DNA of 64,000 bases from Anaeramoeba ignava (taxonomy: Eukaryota; Metamonada; Anaeramoebidae): assembly GCA_028826165.1 (NCBI GenBank), contig JAPDFW010000084.1:152001-216000 (forward strand). Reading direction: 5' to 3'. Under the pieces are notes generated by a model. That model worked only from the letters and a program-made list of their open reading frames with translations, ran no database searches and was not told the origin of the DNA. Position 1 is the stretch's first letter. Every line of letters begins with the position of its first letter. This document shows, one piece after another, positions 22,155 to 40,175 of the stretch. The position numbers and the translations under genes are program-made.

Positions 22155-22505
22155 TTTAAAATTGATTTTTAAATTGATTTTCAAATTGATTTTTAAATTG
22201 ATTTTTAAAATTGATTTTTAAATTGATTTTTAAAATTGATTTTGGAATTGATTTTTAAATTGATTTTTGAATTGATTTTTGAATTGATTTTTGAATTGAT
22301 TTTTGAATTGATTTTTAAATTAATTTTTAAAATTGATTTTGGAATTGATTTTTAAATTGATTTTTAAATTGATTTTTAAATTGATTTTGGAATTGATTTT
22401 TAAAATTGATTTTTAAATTGATTTTTAAAATTAATTTTTGAATTGATTTTTAAAATTAATTTTGGAATTGATTTTTAAATTGATTTTTTAAATTGATTTT
22501 TAATA
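22155..22505. repeat. TTTTTAAATTGA tandem repeat downstream of the permease
   Basis: About 28 copies of a 12-13 base unit (AATTGATTTTTA with AATTGATTTTGG variants) start roughly 50 bases after the permease stop. From 22506 to 22789 the sequence is A/T homopolymer-rich, with no gene visible; it must contain the promoter of the PAS gene. Confidence 0.85.
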
Positions 22506-22789
22506 ATAAAAAAAAAAACCAAATTAAAGAGAATAAAAGAAACAAAGAAAAACAAAAGATTTTTTTAAATAAAAAAGAAAAGAAGAAAAAAAAATTTTTT
22601 TATTTAAAATTTTAATTAATAAAAAAAAAAAAGATTTAAAAGATTTAAAAGAGGAGTTTTAATTGAAATGATCATTTTCATTTTTTTATTTTTTTTTTTA
22701 AAATTAAATTTTTAAATAATTTTGTTATTAAAAAAATTAATTTTTTCCAATTATTTTTTTCTTTTTTATTTTTATTAATTAAATCCAAA

Positions 22790-25232
22790 ATGGGAAACTC
22801 AAAAAATACTTTATCAATATCAAAAAATCTTCAAAAAAAATATCCTAAATCAATACAAGAAAGTAGACTTCCAATAATATTAGTAGATTGTACAACACAT
22901 ATTTATGCAACAAATAATTCATTTTGTAAACTTTTGGGTTATGAAGAACCAGAATCATTAAATCAAATTCCAATTTCATCAATATCAGCAAAATATCAAC
23001 CACTTTCAAAAAATAAATCAGAATCTGCTATTGTTTTTGTTAATGATCAAAGTTTAATGTTTGTTTTTTTGGATTTTCACTAATCCAATTTAATATTAGA
23101 TTTAATATTATATTTAATATTTAAAATTAGATTTAAAATTATATTTAAAATTAGATTTAAAATTATATTTAAAATTATATTTAATATTATATTTAAAATT
23201 ATATTTAAAATTAGATTTAAAATTAGATTTAAAATTAGATTTAAAATTATATTTAAAATTAGATTTAAAATTATATTTAAAATTAGATTTAAAATTATAT
23301 TTAAAATTAGATTTAAAATTATATTTAAAATTATATTTAAAATTATATTTAATATTTAATATTATATTTAATATTATATTTAATATTATATTTAAAATTA
23401 TATTTAATATTATATTTTATTATTATATTTAATATTATATTTAATATTATATTTAATATTATATTTAAAATTAGATTTAAAATTATATTTAATATTATAT
23501 TTAATATTATATTTAAAATTATATTTAAAATTAGATTTAAAATTATATTTAAAATTGGATTTAAAATTAGATTTAATATTATATTTAAAATTGGATTTAA
23601 AATTAGATTTAATATTATATTTAAAATTATATTTAATATTATGATTTAATATTATATTTAAAATTATATTTAAAATTATATTTAATATTATATTTAATAT
23701 TATATTTAAAATTATATTTAATATTAGATTTAAAATTATATTTAAAATTAGATTTAATATTAGATTTAAAATTATATTTAAAATTATATTTAATATTATA
23801 TTTAAAAATTATATTTAAAATTATATTTAATATTAGATTTAAAATTAGATTTAAAATTAGATTTAAAATTATATTTAATATTTAAAATTATATTTAAAAT
23901 TATATTTAATATTTAATATTAGATTTAAAATTATATTTAATATTAGATTTAAAATTATATTTAAAATTATATTTAATATTAGATTTAAAATTATATTTAA
24001 TATTAGATTTAAAATTATATTTAATATTTAAAATTATATTTAATATTATATTTAAAATTATATTTAATATTAGATTTAAAATTAGATTTAAAATTAGATT
24101 TAAAATTATATTTAATATTTAAAATTAGATTTAAAAATTAAATTTAATATTATATTTAAAATTAGATTTAAAATTAGATTTAAAATTAGATTTAAAATTA
24201 GATTTAAAAATTATATTTAAAAATTATATTTAATATTATATTTAATATTATATTTAATAAAATATTTAATATTATATTTAAAAATTATATTTAATATTTA
24301 TATTTAATATTAGATTTAATATTTAAAATAATATTTAATATTTAAAATTATATTTAATATTTAAAATTATATTTAAAATTAGATTTAATATTATATTTAA
24401 AATTATATTTAAAATTAGATTTAATATTAAATTTAATATTAAATTTAATATTATATTTAATATTATATTTAAAATTAGATTTAATATTAAATTTAATATT
24501 AAATTTAATATTATATTTAATATTATATTTAATATTATATTTAAAATTATATTTAATATTTAAAATTATATTTAAAAAATCAAAAGAAATGATCAAGCAA
24601 TCTTTCATTTTCCTTGGGTTTTAAAAAATTCCAAAAATCAAAAAGTTTATGTTTTAGCTTATCTTTCTTTAATAGAATTTGATGGGAATTTTTTGGGTCA
24701 AATTATCATAAGAACTCCAATCTTAAAAAAAAAACAAACAGGAAACAAAAAACAAATTAATTTATCTAATAAAATTGAACCAAATCAAAAATTCCAAATT
24801 TATTCTCAAAAAATAATCACTGAAGAAATTGATAAAATCCAAAAGAAAATTGAAAATCTAAAAAAACCAGAATTACCAGAACAATATTTATTGCAAAAAA
24901 TTGAAAACATTCAATCTTCTTTTCAACAATTTTTTATTCAACAAGAAGAAATTGAAAAAGTTTTTCAAGAACAAAAAAAAATTCAAAATCAAAACGAAAA
25001 TCAATTACAAAATTTTTTACAAAATGAACTTGAAAAAAGAAAAAATTTCATTTCTCAAGAACAAAAAAAACTTGAAGAAGAAATGGAAAAAAATCGAAAA
25101 GTAAAAATTTTGTATAAAAAAATTATGACAGAAATTGGTCAAAATGATGAACTTTCTAAAAAATTATCAATTTATTCTCAAAATATAGGAAATGAATTTG
25201 AAAAAACTGAATCTTCTTCAAAAGAATTTTAA
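22790..25232 (+). CDS. PAS-domain plus coiled-coil protein
   Basis: Exons 22790-23058 and 24587-25232 join in phase 2 across a 1.5-kb repeat intron to give 304 residues. Residues about 25-90 look like the first half of a PAS fold: LPIILVDCTTHIYATNNSFC, LLGYEEPESLNQIPISSI. After the intron, KVYVLAYLSLIEFDGNFLGQ gives the C-terminal beta strands. From about residue 145 to the end the protein is a long Glu/Lys/Gln-rich coiled coil. PAS domains sense ligands or mediate dimers; no kinase, cyclase or DNA-binding output domain is present, so an adaptor or dimerising sensor role is possible. The splice donor (AAT then GTTTGT) is the only in-phase choice I found, but other donors in the AT-rich exon end could change one or two residues. 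Confidence 0.6.
23085..24575. repeat. Intronic TTTAAAATTATA / TTTAATATTATA 12-mer repeat
   Basis: About 1.5 kb of tandem 12-base units (ATTTAAAATTAG, ATTTAAAATTAT, ATTTAATATTAT) fills the single intron of the PAS gene. Variants occur in runs of two to four, which suggests recent expansion of short blocks. An 84-codon minus-strand frame at its right end is an artefact. Confidence 0.94.
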
Positions 25233-25467
25233 ATTTTTTAAAATTTTAAAAATAAAACTGTGGAAAAAAAAAATGAATTAAAAAAATTAAATTTTTTCCT
25301 TTTGTTTTTTTTTTATTATTCGTCAAAAAATTTTGAATTAGAAAAGAAACCAAAAAGTGGAAGAAAAAAAAATATTTTTTTTTGTTAAAGAAAAAAAAAA
25401 AGAGAAAAAAGAAAAATTTCGAATTAAAAGAAAAAAAAAAGAAAGAAAGAAAGAAAGTAATTTTCTT

Positions 25468-27987
25468 TTACTTTTTGACTTTAAAATTAAAATCAATTAA
25501 TCCAAAGTACTTAGCAGCAAGAGAACCAGAAATGAGAATAACAGGAATAGAAGCTAAGATGATTTTGTTTCTTTTCTGAGCATTTCTTTTTGAAACACGA
25601 TTTTCATATTCAGATTTAATTGTGTCATGTTTTTCTTTTAAATCTTTTGATTGAAGAATAATTTTTTCAAGTTCTTTTTTGGTTGAATCAAAATCAGTTT
25701 CAGTTTTTTGGAAATCTTCAGGATCAATTTGCTCAGTTTTTTGTGTTGATTCAACCATTGCGTCAATATCTTGATTGAGTTTTTTGTTCTTTTCTTCGAA
25801 TGAACTAACTTTTTCGAGTAATTCAGTGAATTTTTTGTTTATAATCATTAATAGATTGATTTATAATTATTTGCTCTTCTTCTTGTTTTTTCTTCAATTC
25901 TTGTTTTGTTTCCAGATCAAAAAGTTGAGATAAATGCATGAAATCTTCCTCCAATTTTGCTTTTTTACGAGTTTCTGAATCTAATTCTACTTTTTTCTTT
26001 CCAAGTTCTTTTGTGAGCTTTTCAATCTCTTTTTGTGATTGAAATTTATGTGTTTCAAGTTCGTCTCTTAATGTTTGTTTTTGGGTTATCATTTTCCGAA
26101 GTTCTTCTTGTTCTTTTCTTAAATCTTCTTGTAATTTTGTGATTTCTTGATTCTTTTCTGTGATCAATAAATTATCATCATCTTTATCATATTCACTTAT
26201 TGACTTTATTTTTTTATAAAAATATTATAAATAAATATTATAAATAAATTTATAAATAAATATATAAATAAATTTATAAATAAATATATAAATAAATTTA
26301 TAAATAAATATATAAATAAATTTATAAATAAATATATAAATAAATATATAAATAAATATATAAATAAATATATAAATAAATATATAAATAAATATATAAA
26401 TAAATATATAAAAATAAATATATAAATAAATATATAAATAAAAATATATAAAAAAATATAAAATAAATATATATAAATAAATATATAAATATATAAATTT
26501 ATAAATAAATATATAAATAAATATATAAATAAATATATAAATAAATATATAAATAAATTATAAATAAAAAATATATAAATAAATATATAAATAAATATAT
26601 AAATAAATATATAAATAAATATATAAATAAAATATAAATAAAATATATAAATAAATATAAAATAAACAAATAAAAAATATAAATAAAAAAATAAAAAAAA
26701 AAATATAAAAAAAAATATAAATAAAAATATAAAAAAAAATATATAAATAAATATATAAATAAATAAACATAAATATAAATAAATAAATAAATAAAAAAAT
26801 ATAAAATAAATATAAAAAATAAAAATATATAAATAAATATATAAATAAATATATAAATAAATATATAAACAAAAAATATAATAAATAAAAATAAAAATAA
26901 AATATATAAATAAAAAATAAAAAAAAACAAAATAAAAAAATAAATATATAAATAAATATATAAATAAAAATATAAATAAATATATAAATAAATAAAAAAT
27001 ATAAAATAAAACGAAATAAATATATAAATAAATTTAAAAAATAAATTTATAAATAAAATTTTTAAAAAATTAAATAAATAAAATAAATAATATAAAAAAA
27101 ATATAACAAAAATAAAAAAAAAAATAAAAATAAAATAAAATAAAAATAAAAATAAATAAATAAATATAAAAAAATATATAAATAAAAATATATAAAAAAA
27201 AATATATAAATAAATATATAAATAAATATATAAAATAAATATATAAATAAATTTATAAATAAAATATAAATAAAATATAATAAAATAAATAAATAAAAAA
27301 ATATATAAATAAATAAAATATATAAATAAATATATAAATAAATATATAAAAAAATAAATAAAAAATATAAATAAATATATATAAATAAATATATAAATAA
27401 ATATATAAATAAATATATAAATAAATATATAAATAAATTTATAAATAAATTTATAAATAAATTTATAAATAAATATATAAATAAATATATAAATAAATAT
27501 ATAAATAAATATATAAATAAATATATAAATAAAAATATAAATAAATATATAAATAAATATATAAATAAATATATAAATAAATATATAAATAAATATATAA
27601 ATAAATATATAAATAAATATATAAATAAATATATAAATAAATATATTAATAAATATATTAATAAATTTATAATTGAATTTTTAAATAAATTACATTCAAT
27701 AATTCAGAATAATCTTTATTAATTTGTTCTGTTTTTTGTTGATCTTCTTTTAATTTAGTTTCAATTTTTCTAAGTTCGTCAGAAATTTGTTTGTTTTGAT
27801 TTTTTAATTCTTCTATTTCACCAACTTTTGTTGTAAATTCTTGGTTTTTTTTGGATAGAGTCTGTTCTGCAGACTCAGAAAATTGAAGGTATTCTGCTTC
27901 TTGTTTTGCTAACTTTTCTTTGATTTCATTTAATAAAACTAACTTAGAATCTCTGACTTTCTCCAATTCTCCTTGTGATTTATTCAT
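25468..27987 (-). CDS. Coiled-coil protein with C-terminal membrane anchor (one-base frame break)
   Basis: Exons 27987-27694 and 26203-25468 are separated by a 1.49-kb repeat intron. The protein (about 342 residues if the frame break is bridged) is almost entirely coiled coil, rich in Glu, Lys and Gln, and ends with RNKIILASIPVILISGSLAA, a single hydrophobic segment followed by a short tail FNFKVKK. This fits a tail-anchored protein of an internal membrane, for example a tether or golgin-like protein. The frame breaks near 25831-25836: upstream codons read to a TGA while the downstream frame continues the coiled coil. Exon 2 is 736 bases, exactly one base more than a whole number of codons, so one extra A in an A6 run (coding strand) explains it. 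The sequence could be an assembly error or a recent mutation. No named family is recognised. Confidence 0.62.
26215..27685. repeat. Intronic TATAAATAAA 10-mer repeat
   Basis: About 1.47 kb of TATAAATAAA units, with blocks of AAATATAAA and AAAATAAA, filling the intron of the tail-anchored coiled-coil gene. Minus-strand frames encoding Tyr-Leu-Phe-Ile (143 and 104 codons) look like membrane proteins but are pure repeat. Confidence 0.94.
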
Positions 27988-28300
27988 AATTAAATTTTTT
28001 TTATTTTTTTTTTTTGCTTTTTTTATTTTAAAAAATTTTTTGAATTGAAAAAAAAATGAATTGCGAAAAAAGCAAAAAAAAAAAATAAAAAAAAAATTTT
28101 ATTATATTATTTTATATGTATATCTTTTTATATGAGATAAATAAAATTTAAATTAAAATTTTTCTTTTTATTTTTAATTTTTAAAAAGCGTTAAAAAAAA
28201 GAAAAGAAAAAAAAAAAAAGAAAGATTCCAATTCCAATTCCAATTCCAATTCCAAAAATAAAAAAAAAGAAGAATAATTGCTATTTTTTTTTTGTTATTG

Positions 28301-31300
28301 TTAAAAATCTAATAAACTTTCTTGTAATTCTTCTCCTTTTACATAAAGTTCAACTTGACTTTTATCTGGAATTAAATCTGGAATTTCAATATTTCTCCAA
28401 AATTCAAATTTAAGATTTGGGAAATCATTTTTAACAGGAAAAACAAAAAATTCATCTTTTTCAATATGAAATCCATCAACTTTTGTTGATAATTCTTTAT
28501 TTTTAGAATAATAATTTTTTGCTTCTTGGAAAAATCTTTCCATTGTTCCTTTTAAAATTGGTTCTTTATCGAATCTATTTTTTTTATAAAATTATATTCA
28601 AAATTTAATTCAATTCAATATTCAATTCAATATTCAATATTCAATATTCAATATTCAATATTCAATATTCAATTTAATATTTAATTCAATATTCAATATT
28701 CAATTCAATATTCAATATTCTATTCAATTCAATATTCAATATTCAATTCAATTCAATATTTAATATTCAATTCAATTCAATATTTAATTCAATTTAATAT
28801 TCAATTAAATATTTAATATTTAATATTCAATTCAATATTTAATATTTAATATTCAATTCAATATTCAATATTCAATTCTATTCAATATTTAATTCAATAT
28901 TTAATTCAATATTCAATATTCAATATTCAATATTCAATATTCAATATTCAATATTCAATATTCAATTCAATATTCAATTCAATATTCAATTCAATATTCA
29001 ATATTTAATATTCAATTCAATTTAATATTCAATTCTTAATTCAATTCAATTCAATTCAATTCAATTCAATATTCAATTCAATATTTAATATTTAATATTC
29101 AATTCAATATTCATTTTAATATTCAATTCAATATTCAATTCAATTGAATATTTAATTCAATATTCATTTTAATATTCAATTCAATATTCAATTCAATTGA
29201 ATATTTAATTCAATATTTAATATTCAATATTCAATTCAATATTCAATTCAATATTTAATATTCAATTCAATTCAATATTCAATATTTAATTAAATTTAAT
29301 ATTCAATTCAATTCAATTCAATTCAATTCAATATCCAATATTCAATATTTAATTAAATTCAATATAATATTCAATTCAATATAATATTCAATTCAATATT
29401 CAATTCAATTCAATATTTAATTCAATATTTAATTCAATATTTGATTTAATATTCAAAAATGAATTAAATTTGTTGTTTTTTACTCATCTGGTTGGAAATT
29501 TGTTAAAATTTTATGTATTTGAAAAAGATTCAAAGATTTGCAAAGTGTTACGCAAGAAGAAAATGATTTAGTTGAATCCACCATTAAAATCTTATTCATT
29601 AAAAGACAATGAGCAATTTCTTTAATTGAATTAAAATAAACTCTTTTGAAATAAAAATAAAAATAAATAAAAATATATAAAAATATATAAAAATATATAA
29701 AAATACTTTAAATCAGGAAATTCGGAACTATCAAACCAATCAGATAATGGTGTTAATGCATATTTCAAATCAATACCAAATCCATATGTGCAAAGTGATG
29801 AATCTTTAAAAAGAGTATTCGCAATCACTGAATGAATAAAATAAACCACTTGAGATATTATTGAAGAAATCAATTCTTTTGGATAGCAATGCTTCTTAAA
29901 AAGAACAACAACTTGATTCAGATAATCAACAACAACTTGAGGTTTGTAGTAATTATCTACAAGTAAATCCCGAGTTGAATTTTGAAGCATGTATCGTTTT
30001 TTCAAGTACGATTTTTGGATTAATGGACGCAATCTCTCTGTGATTTTCTGTATTAATATCAGATAGACTGATGAGAATATCTGGTCCAGTTTTGTTATTA
30101 ATTTAGTCAACTTAGTTTTGCTTTCCTCTTTGAAATTAATAACGTTTTCATTCATATCATCATCTTGATCGGAAATGAATTGTATTTCTTCCTCAATACT
30201 CTGGTTTGATTTCTCTTTTTCGCTATTATCACTACTTTTTTCACTTGAAAAACTCTTTGAATCAAATTCCTCATCAATTAAATCATTCAATATGTGCCTC
30301 ATATAAATTGCATTTGATAATAACCAACATAATTTTTCTGTGTTTTTGTACTTCAGTTTGCGAATTAATGTCTGAATTGATTCAATGAATATTTTAATTC
30401 CTTCCCAAGATTGATTCTCATCAAAAAAATTATTATTGCCAAGAAATTGTACCATCAAACTGGCAGAAACAGGAATCCCATTGGAATAAATGGGTTTCGA
30501 AAGAAAAAACAGTCTTTGAATAATCCAGTATTCTTTCCGAATATTCTTGAAATTTTTCATCTCTTTTTCTAAAGTCTCAATTAATTCAATTTGATTTTGG
30601 ATTTGATTTTGATTTTCTTTTTGATTTTCTTTTTGATTTTCTTTTTGATTTTCTTTTTGATCTTCTTCTTGATCTTCTTTTTGATCTTGATCTTCTTCGA
30701 ATTGTTCCTTTTCTGCCTTATTTTTTTTAACATTTTTTGATTTCTCTTTTAAAGCCTTTTCTGCCATATCTAGTTTACTTTGAAGTAGCTTTATTTTTGA
30801 TTTACTTTCATTTACAGATTGTTTTGCTAACTTGATTTCTTCATCTTTTTCTTCGATTTTCTGTTTCAGCTCTAGATTTTCATTCTTGGATTCCTGAACC
30901 TCAATTTCAACTAATTTTTTTTGTAATTCAACCTCTTTTTGTGTAGTTTCCATGTATTCCAAATTTGCAGACATTTGCTTCTCTTTTTGTTCAATTACTT
31001 TTTCTTTCAATAAGATTTCTTGTCTTTTTTCTTCCATTTCAAGCTCTTGTTCTTGCGATGAATTTTCTAATTCTGCGCTTTTTTGTTTTAATTGATCAAT
31101 TTCTGTTTTCAGTTCTTGGATGTTTTGCTTGCTTTTTTTGTATTTGTCTTTCTTTTTATTCAATTTTTGTTGGATATTATTTAATTCTTCTTTTGTTTGA
31201 TTTGATTCATTGATTTTTTGCTCTTGTTGTTGTTGTTGCGATGAATTTTCTAATTCTGTGCTTTTTTGTTTTAATTGATTAATTTCTGTTTTCAGTTCTT

Positions 31301-33936
31301 GTATTTTTTGCTTGCTTTTTTTGTATTTATCTTTCTTTTTATTCAATTTTTGTTGGATATTATTTAATTCTTCTTTTGTTTGATTTGATTCATTGATTTG
31401 ATTCTGTTTTTCTTTTTCCAAAGCTTGAATTTTTTGATCTTTTTCTTGTATTATCTCGTTTGTTTCTTGTGATTTTTTTTTAAGCAAATTTTCAATTTTT
31501 TCTTGAGTATTCTCTGATTCTTGTTGTGAATTTAATAAAGCCAGTTGTGTTTGCAAATTTTTATAATTTTCCTTAATTTCTTGAAATTTCTGATCTTCTT
31601 CTAATTTTTCTTGTTTCAATTCCTTTATTGCTTGATTTTTTTCGTTTAATTCTTTTTCAAAATTTTCTTTGTTTTCTTTCATTTCCTGTTTTTTGTCATT
31701 ATATTTAGAAGTATGTCTTTGAATTTTCTTCATTAAATATTCATTTTTTTTAAGTTCGATTGAAAGTTGTATTTTTTTTTCTTGAAGTTGTTTATCTTCT
31801 TGAGGATCTTTTTGTTTTTCTTTTTCGATATTTTTTGATTTCAAATCTTGAATTTGCTTTTTTAATTTTTGAATCTCTTTTTGGTTGTCTCGATAATTTT
31901 TCTGGTCAAGATTGCTCTTTTGCAAGTTTTGAATTTGTTGATTTAAATCTTCAATTTGTTTGTTTAAACCTTCAATTTGTTGATTTAAATCCTGGATTTG
32001 CTGGTTTAGTTCTTGAATTTGTTGTTTTTGTTTCTTATCCTGATTTTCTTGTTCAAGATTTTTCTTTTCCAAATTTTCAATTTGCTGATTTAAATTTTGA
32101 ATTTGTTGATTTAAATTCTTGTATTTCTTGTTTTCGATTATCTTCTTGATTTTTTTGTTCAAGATTCTCCTTTTCCAAATTTTGAATTTGTTGATTTAAA
32201 TTTTCAATTTGTTGATTTAATTCTTGTTTATCTTTTTGTTTTTGATTATCTTCTTGATTTTTTTGTTCAATATTCTTCTCTTCTAAATCTTGAATTTGTT
32301 GGTTTAAATTTTCAATTTGTTGATTTAATTCTTGTTTTTCTTTTTGTTGATTTTCTTCTTGTTTTTTTTGTTCAATATTCTTCTCTTCTAAATATTTCAC
32401 TTGTTGTTTTAAATCCTCAGCTTCTTCTTTTAATTCTTGTATTTGCTTTTTTAATTCCTGAATTTGTTCTTCTTTTTTTGTAACTTCATTTTTTGCTGAT
32501 TCAATAATTTTATTCGCTATATCAAGTGAATTTTCGGATTCTTCAACTTTTTCTTTTTCAGACTCAATAGTTTGAAGAAGAAATTCAATTTTCATATCCT
32601 TTTCATGATTTGAATCTTCCATTTTAATAGATAAATCTTGGATCCGTTTTTTCTTTTTTTCTAATTCCTTTCTTGTTTTTGATAATTTTTTTTGTGTTAA
32701 TTTTAATTTTGCCTTAATTTCTTTAATTTCTTGTTCTGGATTTTTTCTGATAATTTCTTTTGGTTGATTTGACTAATTTAAATATTTTTTTTTTAAAAAT
32801 TAAAATTAAAAAAATTATTTAAGTTTTTCTGTGTTTTGTTGTTTTTGAATTTTTTTTTTTACAGAATTTAAAGGTTCTTGAAGTTTAGGATTTAAAGAAT
32901 TTGAAGGTTCTTGTTTTTTAGAAATAACTTGATTATCATTTTTGAAATAATCCAACTTTTTTAAGAAAAAGAAGAAGAAGAAGAAACAAAACAAATTAAA
33001 ATTTTAAGAAAAAATCAAAAATTTTTTTTTGATTTTCTCAAATTTTTACAATTAAATTTGAGTCTGTTGGTTGTGTATTATCTGCAAAATCTTCTTGAAA
33101 TGAGTTTTGTTCATCTTCTTCAGTAATACCATCCAAATTTTCATCTTCAAAAAGACTGTCATCTTCATCAAAAGCGGAATCAAAACTAAGTGAATGAACC
33201 AATTGGTTGTGAATAAGATTATCATTTTTTTCTTTTTCTTTATTATTATTTTCTTTTTCTTTTTCTTTATTATCATTTTTTTCTTTATTATCATTTTCTT
33301 TTTCTTTATTATTATTTTCTTTTTCTTTATTATTTTCTTTTTCTTTATTATTTTCTTTATTATCATCTTTTTCTTTTTCTAATTTCCCTAATAGTAAAAT
33401 TTTATAATTTTTTTGTTGATTTTTAATTGTAATATCTTTTTGTTGATTTTCTCCTTTTGAATTAAATTCAGAAATATAAATTATAGTTTTTGCAATTTTT
33501 TGAGATTTTTTGCTTTTTTTTGGTTCATTCTATTTAAAAATAAACATAATTATTTTAATAAATAAATAAGTAATAATAAAAAGATCAATTACAAAAAAAT
33601 TCCAAATCAGAATTTTTTCTTATTTTTCTTTTTATTTTTTCTTTTTCAAATTATTAAAAAAATTTTTTTTTTTTTTACAAGAAAAATTTCAATTTCTAAT
33701 GATTTTTTATCAAAATCATTTGTTTTTAAGTTTTTAAAAAGAGTAACAAGAATAGAAAATTGTTGATTCACATTTGCTTCACCATTTGAATCAATTTTTA
33801 TATCTTTTGTTTGTTCGTTATGATTCTTTCTTTTGAATTTAATAAAAATTGAAGAGAAAGGATCAAATCCATAAACAGATAAAAGGATGAAATTAAATTT
33901 AAATTTTTGAGGTTTTTTTCCTCTGTGTTTAAACAT
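28301..33936 (-). CDS. NT-C2 / coiled-coil / DIL (dilute) domain protein, myosin-V-tail-like without a motor
   Basis: Six exons: 33936-33679, 33529-33050, 32955-32863, 32772-29707, 29642-29484 and 28574-28301, giving about 1442 residues. Exons 1-2 carry an N-terminal C2-like domain of the EHBP1/EEIG1 type (FKFNFILLSVYGFDPFSS, NGEANVNQQFSI, then IIYISEFNSKGE). A Lys/Asn/Glu-rich linker and an acidic patch (FDEDDSLFEDENLDG) follow. Exon 4 is about 1000 residues, mostly coiled coil with repeated LNQQIQNLNQQIENL-like heptads. Its end and exons 5-6 form a DIL domain (ISSIISQVVYFIHSVIANTL, YGFGIDLKYALTPLSDWF, FQIHKILTNFQPDEFDKEPI), the cargo/adaptor-binding fold of class V myosins. No myosin motor is present. 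It is probably an actin- or membrane-linked adaptor. Exon 4 has one extra base (near 32113-32115), which breaks the heptad frame; its length is exactly one over. It shares a 125-bp divergent promoter with MCM7. Confidence 0.72.
28595..29455. repeat. Intronic AATTCAATATTC repeat (last intron of the DIL gene)
   Basis: About 860 bases of AATTCAATATTCAATATTC and AATATTTAATATTC units between the last two exons of the DIL-domain gene. The donor is at 29483 and the acceptor at 28575 on the minus strand. Confidence 0.92.
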
Positions 33937-34061
33937 TTAAAAATTAGAAAATAAAATTGAAAACAAATTAGAAAAAAAAAATGAAAATGAAAATGAAAAA
34001 ATTTAATTTTTCATTTTTTTCAATTTTATTATTTTTTTTTCTTATTATTAAAATTTAAAAA
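33937..34061. promoter_or_regulatory. Short divergent intergenic region between the DIL gene and MCM7
   Basis: Only 125 bases separate the two start codons. The sequence is T-rich and A-rich with AAATGAAAATGAAAATG repeats and no clear TATA box or other named element. It must hold both promoters, so the two genes may be co-regulated; that is inference. Confidence 0.4.
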
Positions 34062-40023
<5,962 letters not shown>

Positions 40024-40175
40024 TAATTTTCTTTTATTTTTACTTTTATTTTTATATTTGTTTTTTTTTTGGATTGCTTTATTTAATTAAGAAATCAAAT
40101 TTTCGTCACAAAACAATTTTTAAAAAAAAAAAATCAAATAAAAAAAAAATGATAATGAAAAAGATTTAAAAAAAA

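Noticed and set aside
26499-26930. Tyr/Phe/Leu-rich minus-strand frame resembling a membrane protein
   Set aside because: TATAAATAAA repeat inside an intron; no non-repeat residues.
28222-28255. Short ATTCCA direct repeats as a possible CRISPR-like or regulatory array
   Set aside because: Six contiguous hexamers with no spacers; an ordinary microsatellite.
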